Assembly: GCA_046349915.1 (NCBI GenBank) | Contig: JAXMBL010000004.1 | Coordinates: 1,426,001-1,490,000, forward strand | DNA from: CAIXSC01 sp046349915 | GTDB taxonomy: Bacteria; Planctomycetota; Planctomycetia; Pirellulales; Pirellulaceae | DNA: 64,000 nucleotides | Direction: 5' to 3' | In this document: positions 1 through 8,781 of the stretch, one piece after another | Layout: each line of letters begins with the position of its first letter | Numbering within the stretch: the first letter of the stretch is position 1 | The notes under the pieces: generated by a model | What the model was told of the DNA's origin: nothing | The model's database searches: none | What the model saw: only the letters and a program-made list of their open reading frames with translations | Made by a program: the position numbers and the translations under genes

Positions 1-1
1 C

Positions 2-109
2 GGAGACTCAGTGGTCGTGATGTTCGACTACGTCACGCAAAAATCTCGGCGAGTGCCCGAGGAGCTACGCGAGGCGATTTCTAGACTCGAAGGCCGCGCC
101 TTCGAGTGA
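2..109 (+). CDS. C-terminal end of probable acyl-CoA thioesterase (partial)
   Basis: The open frame enters from the left edge and stops with TGA at 107-109. The 35 visible residues include the stretch VVVMFDYVTQKSRRVPEELR, which resembles the last strand and C-terminal helix of hotdog-fold acyl-CoA thioesterases (4HBT family), where a D-Y-x-T/S motif is followed by a basic patch and an 'IPEEL/VPEEL' helix. The catalytic region lies outside the window, so the family call rests on this short tail only. The next gene starts about 330 bases downstream. Confidence 0.5.
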   Translation, partial: GDSVVVMFDYVTQKSRRVPEELREAISRLEGRAFE

Positions 110-439
110 TCCCAGGTGGGCTGTCCGACTTGTTCGGTAGTGCTAAGGGCGTGAATTCAGTGGGTGGAATGCGGATGGTGATGGGACCACGAATCGCACG
201 AATGGGGGCGGAACACTGATCTTCGCTGATCGTCACTGATTTAGTTGATTCAGCCTGGTCAGTTGCGATCGGGTTGGCGCCAAGAGGGGCCTGGGTTGTG
301 AGTTCAAATCAGTGAGCACGCCCCTTCCGCAGTTGCACGACGCGGGCTGCGAGACTATCAATGTCTGTCTATGCTTAGCGGTCTCGTCGTTTCCCGAGAG
401 GGAGCGACCGACGTTTCTCGAACCTTGCAGGATTACTTC
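110..439. other. Intergenic stretch with imperfect CTGAT repeats
   Basis: No coding frame with protein-like composition is visible here. The stretch carries imperfect direct repeats built on ACTGAT (about 214-242) and a 9-base inverted pair, CACTGATTT at 234-242 and AAATCAGTG at 306-314, which could form a long-range stem-loop. I see no convincing promoter. It probably separates the partial thioesterase gene from the cytochrome-type protein that begins at 440. Confidence 0.5.
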
Positions 440-3028
440 ATGTTTCGTGGATTTGTCTGTTTGTTGATGCTCTGTTTGTTGACGACGGTCGCTCAAGCGC
501 AGCCGGGGACGAAAGGGAAAAAGAAGAAGGAAGCGGCGCCTGGGCCGGAGATCCCAGACCCACCCGCGACGCCAGTCGACAAAATCAAGGTCGCCAAAGG
601 CTTTCAGGTCGAATTGCTGTACTCGGTTCCCAAGGATGTCGAGGGTTCATGGGTCAACATGTGCGTGACCCCTGACGGTCGGCTGATTGTCTCGGACCAA
701 TACGGCGGCTTGTTCAAGGTGACTCCGCCGAAACTGGGCGGCAAAGCGATCGAAACCAAGGTCGAGAAGATCGCCGTGGACATCGGTGAGGCTCAAGGAT
801 TGCTCTGGGCCTTCGACAGTTTGTATGTCGTCGTCAATCGCGGGCAGAAGTACGACAGCGGGCTGTACCGTGTGCGCGATACCAATGGTGATGGCGAACT
901 GGATAAGGTCGACACGCTACGATTGCTGCCGGGAAGCGGGGGCGAGCACGGTCCACATGCCGTGTTGCTAACGCCGGACAAGAAGTCGTTGTATGTGGTT
1001 TGCGGTAATCAGTCGAAGATGACGGAGTTGGCGGGTTCGCGAGTTCCGCGACTCTGGGGTGAAGATCACCTGCTGCCTCGTATGCCGGATGGTCGAGGCT
1101 TCATGCGAGGTGTGTTGGGACCAGGCGGCTGCATTTACCAAGTCGATCCCGAAGGGAAGAATTGGGAGTTAGTCGGCACGGGATTCCGCAATCAATTTGA
1201 CGCGGCGGTAAATCGTCACGGCGACCTGTTCTCGTACGATGCCGACATGGAATGGGACATGAATACGCCGTGGTATCGGCCGACTCGTGTCTGTCTGGTT
1301 TCGAGCGGCGCCGAGTTCGGTTGGCGAAATGGCGCGGGCAAGTGGCCTGCTTACTATCCCGATAGCTTGCCCGCGATCGCGAATGTCGGTCCCGGTTCAC
1401 CCACGGGAATCGTCTTCGGTTACGGCGCCAAGTTCCCCGCGAAGTACCAGGATGCTCTGTACATTTGCGATTGGAGCTACGGCAAGCTGTATGCGGTGCA
1501 TATGGACGCCAAGGGGGCGGCGTATTCAGGCATGCTGGAAGAGTTTGTCACGGGCAGTCCCCTGCCCCTGACCGATGTCGTCGTCAATCCGCAAGATGGC
1601 GCCTTGTACTTCGCGATCGGTGGACGACGAACCAAGTCGGGACTTTACCGAGTCACCTACACCGGCAGTGAATCGACGGCGCCTGCTCAATCCGCTGATT
1701 CGCCCGAAGTCGTGGAAGCTCGTGGTCTGCGTCGCAAGCTCGAGTCTTTCCATGGTCGTAAGGATGACGCGGCGCTCGATGCTGCCTGGCCGCACTTGGG
1801 GAGTCCTGACCGTTTCATTCGATTTGCGGCGCGAGTGGCGATCGAGCATCAGGATGTCGCCAAGTGGCGCGAGCGAGCGCTCGCCGAGACCGATCCTACC
1901 AAGTCGATCGCCGCCCTGCTGGCTTTGGCTCGCGCGGGTGGAACTGATCCATTCCACCGACCCAGCGATGCGGCGCCGGCTGATGCGGCTTTGCGAGGCC
2001 AGATTCTGGCGGCGCTCGGCAAACTGGACTGGAGCAAGTTGGATGTCGCTCAGCGTATCGACGCCTTGCGAGTTTATCATGTCGCCTTGAATCGGCTGGG
2101 GCCGCCGTCGGACGCAGAGCGAGCGGAGATCGCTAAGCGGTTCGAACCGCATTTTCCGTCGAATGCCCGTGAGGTGACGACGGAAATGGCCCAGTTAGCT
2201 GCTTACGTGCAAGCTCCTTGGGCAGCGACCAAGATTGTGGCAGTGCTCGAAACCGCTCCGACTCAGGAAGAGCAAATCGATCATGCTCGCACCTTGCGGA
2301 CGGTTGCCTCGGGTTGGACGCCTGACTTGCGACGTCGGTATTTCGAGTGGTTCGTGAAAGCGGGCGACTACCGAGGAGGCGCCAGCTTTGCTCTGTTCGT
2401 CGACAACATCAAACGCGACGCGGTGGCGACCTTGTCGGATGCGGAGAAGATCGCGTTCAAGGAACTCCTGGAGAAACTGCCCGATCCCAAGACGCCTCCT
2501 CGTCCCCTGATGGCTCGTCCCGTCGTCAAGCAATGGAAGTTGAGCGAACTGGTGGCGATCGTCGACGAGGGATTGAAGGGACGCGACTTTGATCGCGGCC
2601 GCAGCTTGTTCGCGGCTGCGAATTGCTTTGCATGCCACCGGTACGATAACGAAGGGGGCGCCGTGGGCCCTGACCTCACGCAACTCGCCGGTCGCTTCAG
2701 CCCTCGCGACATTTTGGAATCGGTGGTGGAACCGAGCAAAGTGATCAGCGACCAGTATCAAGCGGTCACGATCGTTACGGAGGATGGCAAGTCGGTCACG
2801 GGGCGAATCATCAACTTGGCGGGGAACAACATGATGGTCAACACCAACATGTTGGACCCGAGCGCCATTACGACCGTCGATGCTCGGTTGGTCGAAGAGA
2901 CCATTCCCTCCAAGGTGTCGATGATGCCCGAAGGGTTGTTGAACATTCTGCAAGAAGATGAAGTTCGCGACCTCTTGGCGTATTTGCTGTCGCGCGGCGA
3001 TCGCAATCACGCCATGTTCAAGAAGTAG
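440..3028 (+). CDS. Secreted beta-propeller / HEAT-like / haem c-binding protein (TIGR02603 type)
   Basis: An 862-residue exported protein. The start at ATG 440 is chosen because it begins a classical signal peptide (MFRGFVCLLMLCLLTTVAQA); an upstream in-frame ATG at 371 would only add 23 non-signal-like residues. Residues about 45-410 have propeller-like repeats related to the membrane-bound dehydrogenase/sorbosone dehydrogenase fold, followed by a helical HEAT-like section. The last 150 residues form a cytochrome c-like domain with C729-x-x-C732-H733 (CFACH), the VGPDLTQLAGRF block and a possible axial Met in SMMPEGL. This three-part order is the planctomycete haem-binding family TIGR02603. 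It is expected to act in the periplasm as an electron-transferring sugar dehydrogenase; substrate unknown. Confidence 0.85.
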   Translation: MFRGFVCLLMLCLLTTVAQAQPGTKGKKKKEAAPGPEIPDPPATPVDKIKVAKGFQVELLYSVPKDVEGSWVNMCVTPDGRLIVSDQYGGLFKVTPPKLGGKAIETKVEKIAVDIGEAQGLLWAFDSLYVVVNRGQKYDSGLYRVRDTNGDGELDKVDTLRLLPGSGGEHGPHAVLLTPDKKSLYVVCGNQSKMTELAGSRVPRLWGEDHLLPRMPDGRGFMRGVLGPGGCIYQVDPEGKNWELVGTGFRNQFDAAVNRHGDLFSYDADMEWDMNTPWYRPTRVCLVSSGAEFGWRNGAGKWPAYYPDSLPAIANVGPGSPTGIVFGYGAKFPAKYQDALYICDWSYGKLYAVHMDAKGAAYSGMLEEFVTGSPLPLTDVVVNPQDGALYFAIGGRRTKSGLYRVTYTGSESTAPAQSADSPEVVEARGLRRKLESFHGRKDDAALDAAWPHLGSPDRFIRFAARVAIEHQDVAKWRERALAETDPTKSIAALLALARAGGTDPFHRPSDAAPADAALRGQILAALGKLDWSKLDVAQRIDALRVYHVALNRLGPPSDAERAEIAKRFEPHFPSNAREVTTEMAQLAAYVQAPWAATKIVAVLETAPTQEEQIDHARTLRTVASGWTPDLRRRYFEWFVKAGDYRGGASFALFVDNIKRDAVATLSDAEKIAFKELLEKLPDPKTPPRPLMARPVVKQWKLSELVAIVDEGLKGRDFDRGRSLFAAANCFACHRYDNEGGAVGPDLTQLAGRFSPRDILESVVEPSKVISDQYQAVTIVTEDGKSVTGRIINLAGNNMMVNTNMLDPSAITTVDARLVEETIPSKVSMMPEGLLNILQEDEVRDLLAYLLSRGDRNHAMFKK

Positions 3029-3068
3029 TCTGCCACGCCTTTGCCAGGTCTTTTCGGAGAGCGAATCG

Positions 3069-4469
3069 ATGCGTATCGGGATGACGAGCAGTGAGTGGGA
3101 GCGGCTGTTGTGCACGGGCTGTATCGTCATCCTGATGCTCGGGCTAACGCCCTGGGCGCAGGCAGCGGATGCGGAGCCGACAGGTTGGAAAGCCGGTGCG
3201 GCTCGCGTCAAGATCACTCCCGAGAAGTCGATGTGGATGGCTGGCTACGCGGCTCGCACCAAGCCTTCCGAAGGGGTTGTGCAGGACTTGTATGCGAAAG
3301 CGTTGGCTCTGGAGGATTCGTCGGGTAAGCGGTTGGTGATCGTGACGCAGGATTTAATTGGCATCCCGCGAGCGCTCCGCGACCGCTTGGTCGCGGAAGT
3401 TCGTGAAAAGCACTCGCTTCCTCCCGAGTCTCTCCTGTTGAATGCTTCGCATACACACTGCGGGCCCGAGTTGCGAATCCAGCGAGTACCGCTGGAGGGG
3501 CCGCCTGAGGAAGTCGAGGAGCGATTGAAGCTATCGCTCGACTACACCGAGCAATTGTTTCAGAAGTTGTCGGCGTTGGTGGGAGAGGCGTTGGCGGCAC
3601 TTGCTCCCGCCAAGCTTGACTACCAACGAGCTCGTTGCGGTTTCGCGATGAATCGGCGTCGCCCCACCGAAAAGGGATTCAGCAATGCGCCCAACTCGGA
3701 TGGACCCGTCGACCATCAAGTGCCCGTGCTACGAGTGACTGGGACGGATGGAAAGTTACGAGCGGTGTTGTTTGGCTACGCATGTCACAACACGACCATG
3801 GGGTTCTATTTTTTCTGCGGCGACTACGCCGGTTATGCTCAACAGTACTTCGAAGAAGCCAATCCGGATGTAGTGGCTCTTTACATGACTGGTTGTGCGG
3901 GAGATCAGAACCCTTACCCGCGCGGCAAGATCGAGTTGGCGCAACAGCATGGACGAGCACTCGCGAATTCCATCCAGGCGGCGCTCGACACGGTCCCTCG
4001 TCCGATCCGCGGGCCGCTGGCGGCGAAGTATGGCGAGGCAACGTTGGAGTTCGCGCCGCCGCCGACTCGCGAACAACTGTTGCTGATGGCTGAGGGGACT
4101 CAAGAGCCTCAGCGAGGCCATGCCAAGCGGTTGCTGAAGCAATTAGAAGAGTCGGGGAAGATTCGCGACACTTATGCCTATCCCGTCCATGTCGTCGACT
4201 TTGGCGAAGATTTGACTCTGGTGGCTTTAGCGGGCGAGGTGGTCATCGACTACGCTCTGCGCATCCCCCAAGAGCTCGCCGGTTCGCGCCCCGTCTGGGT
4301 CGCTGGCTACTCGAACGATGTCTTCGGTTATGTGCCGTCGCTGCGAGTGCTGAAAGAGGGTGGATACGAGGGTGGCGAGGCGATGCGCTGGGGCTCGTTG
4401 CCCGGCCCCTTTGCTCCGTCGGTGGAAGAGCGGATCATCGACAAGGTTAAGGAACTGGCGGGGAAATGA
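3069..4469 (+). CDS. Neutral/alkaline ceramidase-like hydrolase, secreted
   Basis: A 466-residue protein resembling the N-terminal catalytic domain of neutral/alkaline non-lysosomal ceramidase (PF04734). Diagnostic blocks are AARVKITPEKSMWMAGY near the mature N-terminus, the zinc/active-site strings SHTHCGPE and YACHNTTMG, and GCAGDQNPYPRG. Known ceramidases run to about 650 residues with a C-terminal Ig-like domain, which is absent here, as in many planctomycete homologues. ATG 3069 is followed by a hydrophobic signal (CTGCIVILMLGLTPWAQA); ATG 3081 is an alternative. It lies 40 bases after the haem protein in the same direction, so the two may be cotranscribed. The true substrate is unknown; amide hydrolysis of a lipid or sugar is inferred. 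Confidence 0.8.
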   Translation: MRIGMTSSEWERLLCTGCIVILMLGLTPWAQAADAEPTGWKAGAARVKITPEKSMWMAGYAARTKPSEGVVQDLYAKALALEDSSGKRLVIVTQDLIGIPRALRDRLVAEVREKHSLPPESLLLNASHTHCGPELRIQRVPLEGPPEEVEERLKLSLDYTEQLFQKLSALVGEALAALAPAKLDYQRARCGFAMNRRRPTEKGFSNAPNSDGPVDHQVPVLRVTGTDGKLRAVLFGYACHNTTMGFYFFCGDYAGYAQQYFEEANPDVVALYMTGCAGDQNPYPRGKIELAQQHGRALANSIQAALDTVPRPIRGPLAAKYGEATLEFAPPPTREQLLLMAEGTQEPQRGHAKRLLKQLEESGKIRDTYAYPVHVVDFGEDLTLVALAGEVVIDYALRIPQELAGSRPVWVAGYSNDVFGYVPSLRVLKEGGYEGGEAMRWGSLPGPFAPSVEERIIDKVKELAGK

Positions 4470-4504
4470 GTGCGGCGAGTGGCGAAGGGGTAGAAGGACC
4501 GAAT

Positions 4505-4525
4505 CGACGGACTAGAAGACCGTCG
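4505..4525. repeat. Degenerate copy of the GACGGACT palindrome
   Basis: CGACGG at 4505-4510 and CCGTCG at 4520-4525 form a short inverted repeat around ACTAGAAGA. The stem is one mismatch away from the perfect family copies at 7203, 19069, 41490 and 41560. It sits between convergent genes (ceramidase-like and DUF1501). Confidence 0.6.
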
Positions 4526-4592
4526 TACATGGATTCAAAGCCGCGACACGCCTGTGGTCGGCGATCGAATTCGACCAGGAGAGAGCCACTCG

Positions 4593-6008
4593 TTACGTCG
4601 GCAATAGTTCTTCGATGGGTTGGCCGTCGGGTAGGATGGGCATGGGGCGGCCGTTGTGGTCTAGGAACGATTGGTTCCAGTCAATTCCTAGATGGCGATA
4701 CATGGTCGCCCAGAGATCGCTCGGGGTGAGCGGCCGATCCTGCGGATGTTCGGCTCGCGGGTTCGTCGAACCGATCACCTGTCCTGTCCTCATGCCGCCG
4801 CCACACGCCAACATCGACATGGCTTGCGGCCAGTGGTCGCGGCCCGGCTGCATGACGCCCGTCTGGCTGCCGACTGTCGAATTCACGCGCGGTGTGCGCC
4901 CAAACTCGCCTGTGACAATCACCAGCACTTTGCGATCGAGGCCGCGAGCATAGATGTCCTCGACGAGCGCCGTGACCGCTTGATCGTAAATCGGCAGACG
5001 CACTCGCAGGTCATGGAACATGTGGCAGTTCACGGCATGCGAGTCCCAGTTGTAGGTGCCTTCCTTGAGCCAGGGAATTCCCGAGATGTAAGGGTTTTCG
5101 AGCACCATGGTGACGAAACTGCAACCCGCTTCAACCAGTCGCCGAGCTAGCAGCAGGCGATGTCCCCAACCGTGTTTCCCGTATCGCTCACGGAGCGACT
5201 CGGGTTCTTGGGAGAGGTCGAATGCTTGACGCGTCCGATCGTTCAAGAGCATGCTGACCGCTTGTTGATTGAATTGGTCGAGCGCGTTCATGGAGTCGGT
5301 GCGCTCGAAGCGGCTGCGAAGATTGTCGAAGCCAGCGAGCAACTGCATGCGATCGTCCAGTCGCTGCTCGACATCCTTCGATACTCCCAGATTCTGGATC
5401 TTGAAATCTGGAGCGCTGGGATCGCCTCCGAAGGTGAACGGTGTGTAGGCCGAGCCGAGATATGCGGCGCCAAAGCTGAACGTATCGAAGTGAGTGCGAC
5501 CGTTGTCGGCGCCGCAGATGTAATTCGGGAGGCCCAGCTTGCGTCCTTCGCGCAGCTTGGCCACGACCGAGCCGACCATGGGGTAGTCGTTGACAAAGCC
5601 CACGGGCTCGCGAGGGTCTCGACCGGTCAAGAACTTCTTGTGGCCGCCGCCGTGATCGGAGAAGGTGTGCGCGACCGAGCGAATGATGTTGTACTTCTTG
5701 GCCGTCTTTGCATGCAGCGGCAATAGCTCGCAGACGTCGAGTCCCGGGACTTCCGTGGGAATGGGACGCATCTCGCCCCGATACTCGGCTTGAGCCTCGG
5801 GCTTCATGTCGTAAGTCTCGGTGTGCGGTGCGCCGCCCGGCAGCCAGACAAAAATCACCGAGTGATCGGATTTCGCCGAGTCGACCGCACCTTGGGCTCG
5901 CAGCCGCAGTAGATCGCTGACCCCTAGCCCGGCAACCCCCAGCGAGCCAATTTGCAGAAAGTTCCGGCGTGCTACGGGACCCGAGCAGGTCGAGGAGGGG
6001 TGGTTCAT
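4593..6008 (-). CDS. DUF1501 domain protein, Tat-exported
   Basis: A 471-residue DUF1501 (sulfatase-like alkaline phosphatase superfamily) protein. The start at 6008 is chosen because it opens directly onto a twin-arginine signal (ARRNFLQIGSLGVAGLGVSD). Family blocks are FVWLPGGAPHTETYDMKP, RSVAHTFSDHGGGHKKFLTG, VTGEFGRTPRVN and GRDHWPQAMSMLACGGGM. DUF1501 proteins are secreted and usually paired with PSCyt1/DUF1549 proteins, but here no such partner is adjacent: the neighbours are a convergent ceramidase-like gene and a divergent SDR gene 215 bases away. No enzymatic activity has been proven for the family; metal-dependent hydrolysis is inferred from its superfamily. Confidence 0.9.
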   Translation of the reverse strand: MNHPSSTCSGPVARRNFLQIGSLGVAGLGVSDLLRLRAQGAVDSAKSDHSVIFVWLPGGAPHTETYDMKPEAQAEYRGEMRPIPTEVPGLDVCELLPLHAKTAKKYNIIRSVAHTFSDHGGGHKKFLTGRDPREPVGFVNDYPMVGSVVAKLREGRKLGLPNYICGADNGRTHFDTFSFGAAYLGSAYTPFTFGGDPSAPDFKIQNLGVSKDVEQRLDDRMQLLAGFDNLRSRFERTDSMNALDQFNQQAVSMLLNDRTRQAFDLSQEPESLRERYGKHGWGHRLLLARRLVEAGCSFVTMVLENPYISGIPWLKEGTYNWDSHAVNCHMFHDLRVRLPIYDQAVTALVEDIYARGLDRKVLVIVTGEFGRTPRVNSTVGSQTGVMQPGRDHWPQAMSMLACGGGMRTGQVIGSTNPRAEHPQDRPLTPSDLWATMYRHLGIDWNQSFLDHNGRPMPILPDGQPIEELLPT

Positions 6009-6223
6009 GTCGCCAATCGCCTTGGAGAAATACTTGGCAGGTGGGTAGGTTACTTGCACAGTATTTCGTGGAATTCGGCAGACTGTCAATTGCGGCGATA
6101 GTCGGCACGGGGATATTTTGGGGCCTTGGCGGGATCGAAGGGAGTGGATCGTGTCCTTCGGTTTCGTCCCGAGGTTCAAGCGGATCGCACCATTGTGAGA
6201 GTCAGTTGGAGTTGAAGTGCTTT

Positions 6224-7006
6224 ATGGATTTGGGTTTACAGCAAAAGGTGGTGCTGGTGACGGGCGGTGCCAAGGGGATTGGGGAGGGGATTGCCCGGGC
6301 ATTGGCCGCAGAGGGAGCAATTCCTGTGATCGTGGGACGCAACGCGGCTGACAACGAGACCGCCGTGGCTCGAATCCGCGAACAAGGGGGCCAGGCCCAT
6401 GGGATTCAAGCCGAGCTAATCGAGACTCGGGAATGCGAGCGTGCGGTGCGTGAGGCGGTGGCGATTGCTGGTCGTCTCGATGGCCTTGTCAACAACGCTG
6501 GCGTCAACGACGGCGTCAGTCTCGAGCAGGGCGACACGGAACGCTTCCTCGCGTCGTTGCGCAAGAATTTGGTGCACTATTACGACATGGCGAGGTTTGC
6601 TCTGCCCGAGCTCAAGAAATCGCAGGGGCCTATCGTCAACATCGGTTCGAAGGTCGCCGAGACGGGGCAGGGGGCGACATCGGCTTACGCGGCGGCGAAC
6701 GGTGGCCGCAATGCGCTTACTCGTGAATGGGCGCTCGAGTTGGCCAAGTACGGCATTCGAGTGAACGCGGTGATCGTGGCCGAGTGTTGGACGCCACTAT
6801 ACGCTCAATGGATTCAGACGTTACCGGACCCTGTTGAAGCGAGGCAGCGGATCGAGTCGCGGATACCCTTTGAACGTCGGATGACGACCAGTGACGAAAT
6901 TGCCAGCATGGTGGCGTTCCTGTTGTCATCGCGGTCGAGTCACACTACGGGCCAACTGATCCATGTCGATGGCGGTTACACTCACCTAGATCGCGCCTAC
7001 ACGTGA
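6224..7006 (+). CDS. SDR-family dehydrogenase (L-fucose dehydrogenase-like), YxxxN in place of YxxxK
   Basis: A 260-residue classical short-chain dehydrogenase. The cofactor loop TGGAKGIGEGIA lies near residues 13-24, the NNAGV motif is present, and the catalytic serine is S142 in NIGSKVAETG. The tyrosine is Y155, but the residue at +4 is N159 (YAAAN) where nearly all SDRs have lysine. The later segment RVNAVIVAECWTPLYAQWI and the C-terminal GQLIHVDGGYTHLDR resemble the L-fucose/sugar dehydrogenase branch. ATG 6224 is chosen since the fold begins ten residues later. The downstream neighbour is a convergent DUF1080 gene, 239 bases away. Sugar oxidation is inferred; the lost lysine makes activity uncertain. 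Confidence 0.85.
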   Translation: MDLGLQQKVVLVTGGAKGIGEGIARALAAEGAIPVIVGRNAADNETAVARIREQGGQAHGIQAELIETRECERAVREAVAIAGRLDGLVNNAGVNDGVSLEQGDTERFLASLRKNLVHYYDMARFALPELKKSQGPIVNIGSKVAETGQGATSAYAAANGGRNALTREWALELAKYGIRVNAVIVAECWTPLYAQWIQTLPDPVEARQRIESRIPFERRMTTSDEIASMVAFLLSSRSSHTTGQLIHVDGGYTHLDRAYT

Positions 7007-7161
7007 TGAATGTCGCCATCCGCAAAGTAGCCATCTCGCTTCGCGAGATGATCAGCCGCACCACGTACCAGCACCGCCTTCAGCATTGGCCACGGAACGG
7101 CACGGAATGGGCGGGAGATTATGTTCCGACTAAGTGGCCGCAGAGGATGAAAAACCACTGG

Positions 7162-7193
7162 GTGTAGAACGAGTGTTTCGGCTCGTTCTACAC
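7162..7193. repeat. 12 bp perfect inverted repeat (hairpin)
   Basis: GTGTAGAACGAG at 7162-7173 and CTCGTTCTACAC at 7182-7193 enclose an 8-base loop. It lies between the convergent SDR and DUF1080 genes and just before a copy of the GACGGACT palindrome, so it could act as a transcription end structure although no T-run follows on either strand. Confidence 0.6.
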
Positions 7194-7202
7194 GATTCCT
7201 TT

Positions 7203-7223
7203 CGACGGACTGGAAGTCCGTCG
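7203..7223. repeat. GACGGACT palindrome, perfect copy
   Basis: CGACGGACT (7203-7211), loop GGA, AGTCCGTCG (7215-7223). A perfect nine-base stem belonging to the dispersed intergenic family found six times in this window. It is followed by GTACTTTGATGTGAC, similar to the tail after the copy at 12180. Confidence 0.8.
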
Positions 7224-7245
7224 TACTTTGATGTGACGTGGTCGC

Positions 7246-8229
7246 TTACTTCTTTTCCACGACCCAGATGTTGCGGAAGGCGACGGGATTGCCGTGGTCT
7301 TGCAGGAATACGGCGTCGGGGCCGGGGCCTTCGGCGTGTCGACCCGGGGTGCCGCCCTTCAGTTCGAGGTCGTTATAGATCACGACGCCGTTGTGTCGAA
7401 TGGTCACGCGAGCATTCTTCACCTTCTTGCCTTGGTCGTCGTAGCGAGCGGCCGTGAAATCGATGTCGTAGGTTTGCCAAGCCAAGGGCGGCAAGCACAT
7501 GTTCACTTCTGGCTTCACTTGGCTATAGATTCCACCGCACTCGTTGTTCTCGCCTTCGAGTCCGAACGAGTCGAGCACTTGGCATTCGTAGCGGCTTTGG
7601 ATGTAGACGCCGCTATTGCCTCGAGCTTGACCGAACGACTTTGGCATGAACGGCGTGCGAAACTCGATGTGCAGCGAGTGATCGCCCAGTTTGAGTTTGC
7701 TTTCGCAATTGGTGGCGCCCAGCAGGTTGCCTTCAACGAGTTTTCCGTTGTTGAATTGATCGGCGGACGAGCCGTCAAACAGGACGACCGCGCCGGCGGG
7801 CGGCTTGGCGCCGAGCGTGGGGCTCTTGCGTTCGACCTTCTTGAGTTCGCCGAGTTTGTTGCCGCCGTTATCTTGGATGGTGATGACGCCGTCCTTGATG
7901 ACGGCCGAATGGTCGTCGCCCTTCATGACGACTTGGCTGCCGTCTCCCTTGCCTTCCGCGATTTTCCGTTCGTCGCCTCGCTTCCAGCCTTCACCCGGCA
8001 AGCCGCCCTTATAGCCGACTCCGCGGAATTTGCCGTCACCGAGCGCAATCACTTGGCCGCCCCAGGTTTCACCGGCGATCATGCCTACGTACTCGCCTTG
8101 GAAGGCAAAGTCGGGGCCGGCTTTGGCGGGGTCCGTGAACGCTTCACCGCCAGCCGCCCAAACGGCTGGACAAGCGGGACCGACCAGCAATAGCAACAAC
8201 AAAGTCAGGCTTGCGCGAAGACGACGCAT
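7246..8229 (-). CDS. DUF1080 (3-keto-disaccharide hydrolase-like) secreted protein
   Basis: A 327-residue protein with a signal peptide (MRRLRASLTLLLLLLVGPAC, then WAA) and a C-terminal DUF1080 domain of the concanavalin-like lectin/glucanase fold, seen from VVLFDGSSADQF through HIEFRTPFMP, GNSGVYIQSRYECQVLDSFG and the final FRNIWVVEKK. The N-terminal 130 residues form a separate planctomycete-specific part. An AGGAG ribosome-binding site lies directly upstream of the ATG. Some DUF1080 proteins hydrolyse 3-keto-glycosides made by Gfo/Idh/MocA-type oxidation; this gene lies beside a sugar-dehydrogenase-like SDR, which fits such a role by inference only. Confidence 0.9.
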   Translation of the reverse strand: MRRLRASLTLLLLLLVGPACPAVWAAGGEAFTDPAKAGPDFAFQGEYVGMIAGETWGGQVIALGDGKFRGVGYKGGLPGEGWKRGDERKIAEGKGDGSQVVMKGDDHSAVIKDGVITIQDNGGNKLGELKKVERKSPTLGAKPPAGAVVLFDGSSADQFNNGKLVEGNLLGATNCESKLKLGDHSLHIEFRTPFMPKSFGQARGNSGVYIQSRYECQVLDSFGLEGENNECGGIYSQVKPEVNMCLPPLAWQTYDIDFTAARYDDQGKKVKNARVTIRHNGVVIYNDLELKGGTPGRHAEGPGPDAVFLQDHGNPVAFRNIWVVEKK

Positions 8230-8355
8230 GTGAAATACTCCTGGAGGAAGAAAGAGGTCTCGACCGGTATCGTGGGCGCCGCAGTCGAAGGAATCGCACG
8301 GAGACTAGGCATCGCCCAAAAGCGACTCAAGCCCGTTCACTCCCGCAGTCGGCTG

Positions 8356-8781
8356 CTACAAGTGCGTCCGGTCTTTGGCCATGGTAACGCTATTTCCGGT
8401 CGCGTTGTATTCGACGAGGGTCATGAAGCTGCGCATGAGCATCAAGCCGCGGCCGGAGGGGAGGTCGATGTTGTCGTCGTCGGTGGGGTCAGGGACATCC
8501 ATCGGATTGAATCCCGCCCCTTGGTCGGTCACCTGAATGAAGAACTTCTCGGAGGAGAGTTTCAGATTGACGTCGACGAATTTTTCAGGATTGTCCTGAT
8601 TGCCGTGCTTGATGGCGTTAACGAGCGCCTCTTCGACGGCGAGATGGATGCCGAAGACGTCGTGTTCTTCCCAACCGAGTTCGCTCAATTTCGCGAGCAG
8701 GTCGTCGACGATCCGCTTTCCTTCGGCCGGAATGCTTGGGATCAGCTTCTCGATCGACCAGTTCCACGCGTGATCTGTCAT
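8356..8781 (-). CDS. RsbW-like anti-sigma regulatory factor / HATPase_c_2 protein
   Basis: A 141-residue GHKL ATPase domain standing alone. The N-box is EEALVNAIKHGN (N55), the G1 box is TDQGAGFNP (D86) and the G2 box is GRGLMLMR (from about G110). Length and motif order match RsbW/SpoIIAB serine kinases that bind sigma factors or phosphorylate STAS-domain antagonists. No STAS protein or partner sigma gene is adjacent, so the target is unknown. It is divergent from the ribosomal protein S1 gene across a 450-base gap. ATG 8781 is the only start that preserves the full domain. Confidence 0.85.
   Translation of the reverse strand: MTDHAWNWSIEKLIPSIPAEGKRIVDDLLAKLSELGWEEHDVFGIHLAVEEALVNAIKHGNQDNPEKFVDVNLKLSSEKFFIQVTDQGAGFNPMDVPDPTDDDNIDLPSGRGLMLMRSFMTLVEYNATGNSVTMAKDRTHL

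Noticed and set aside
2195..3217. 340-codon minus-strand frame under the haem protein gene
   Set aside because: Shadow of the gene on the opposite strand, without signal or motif.
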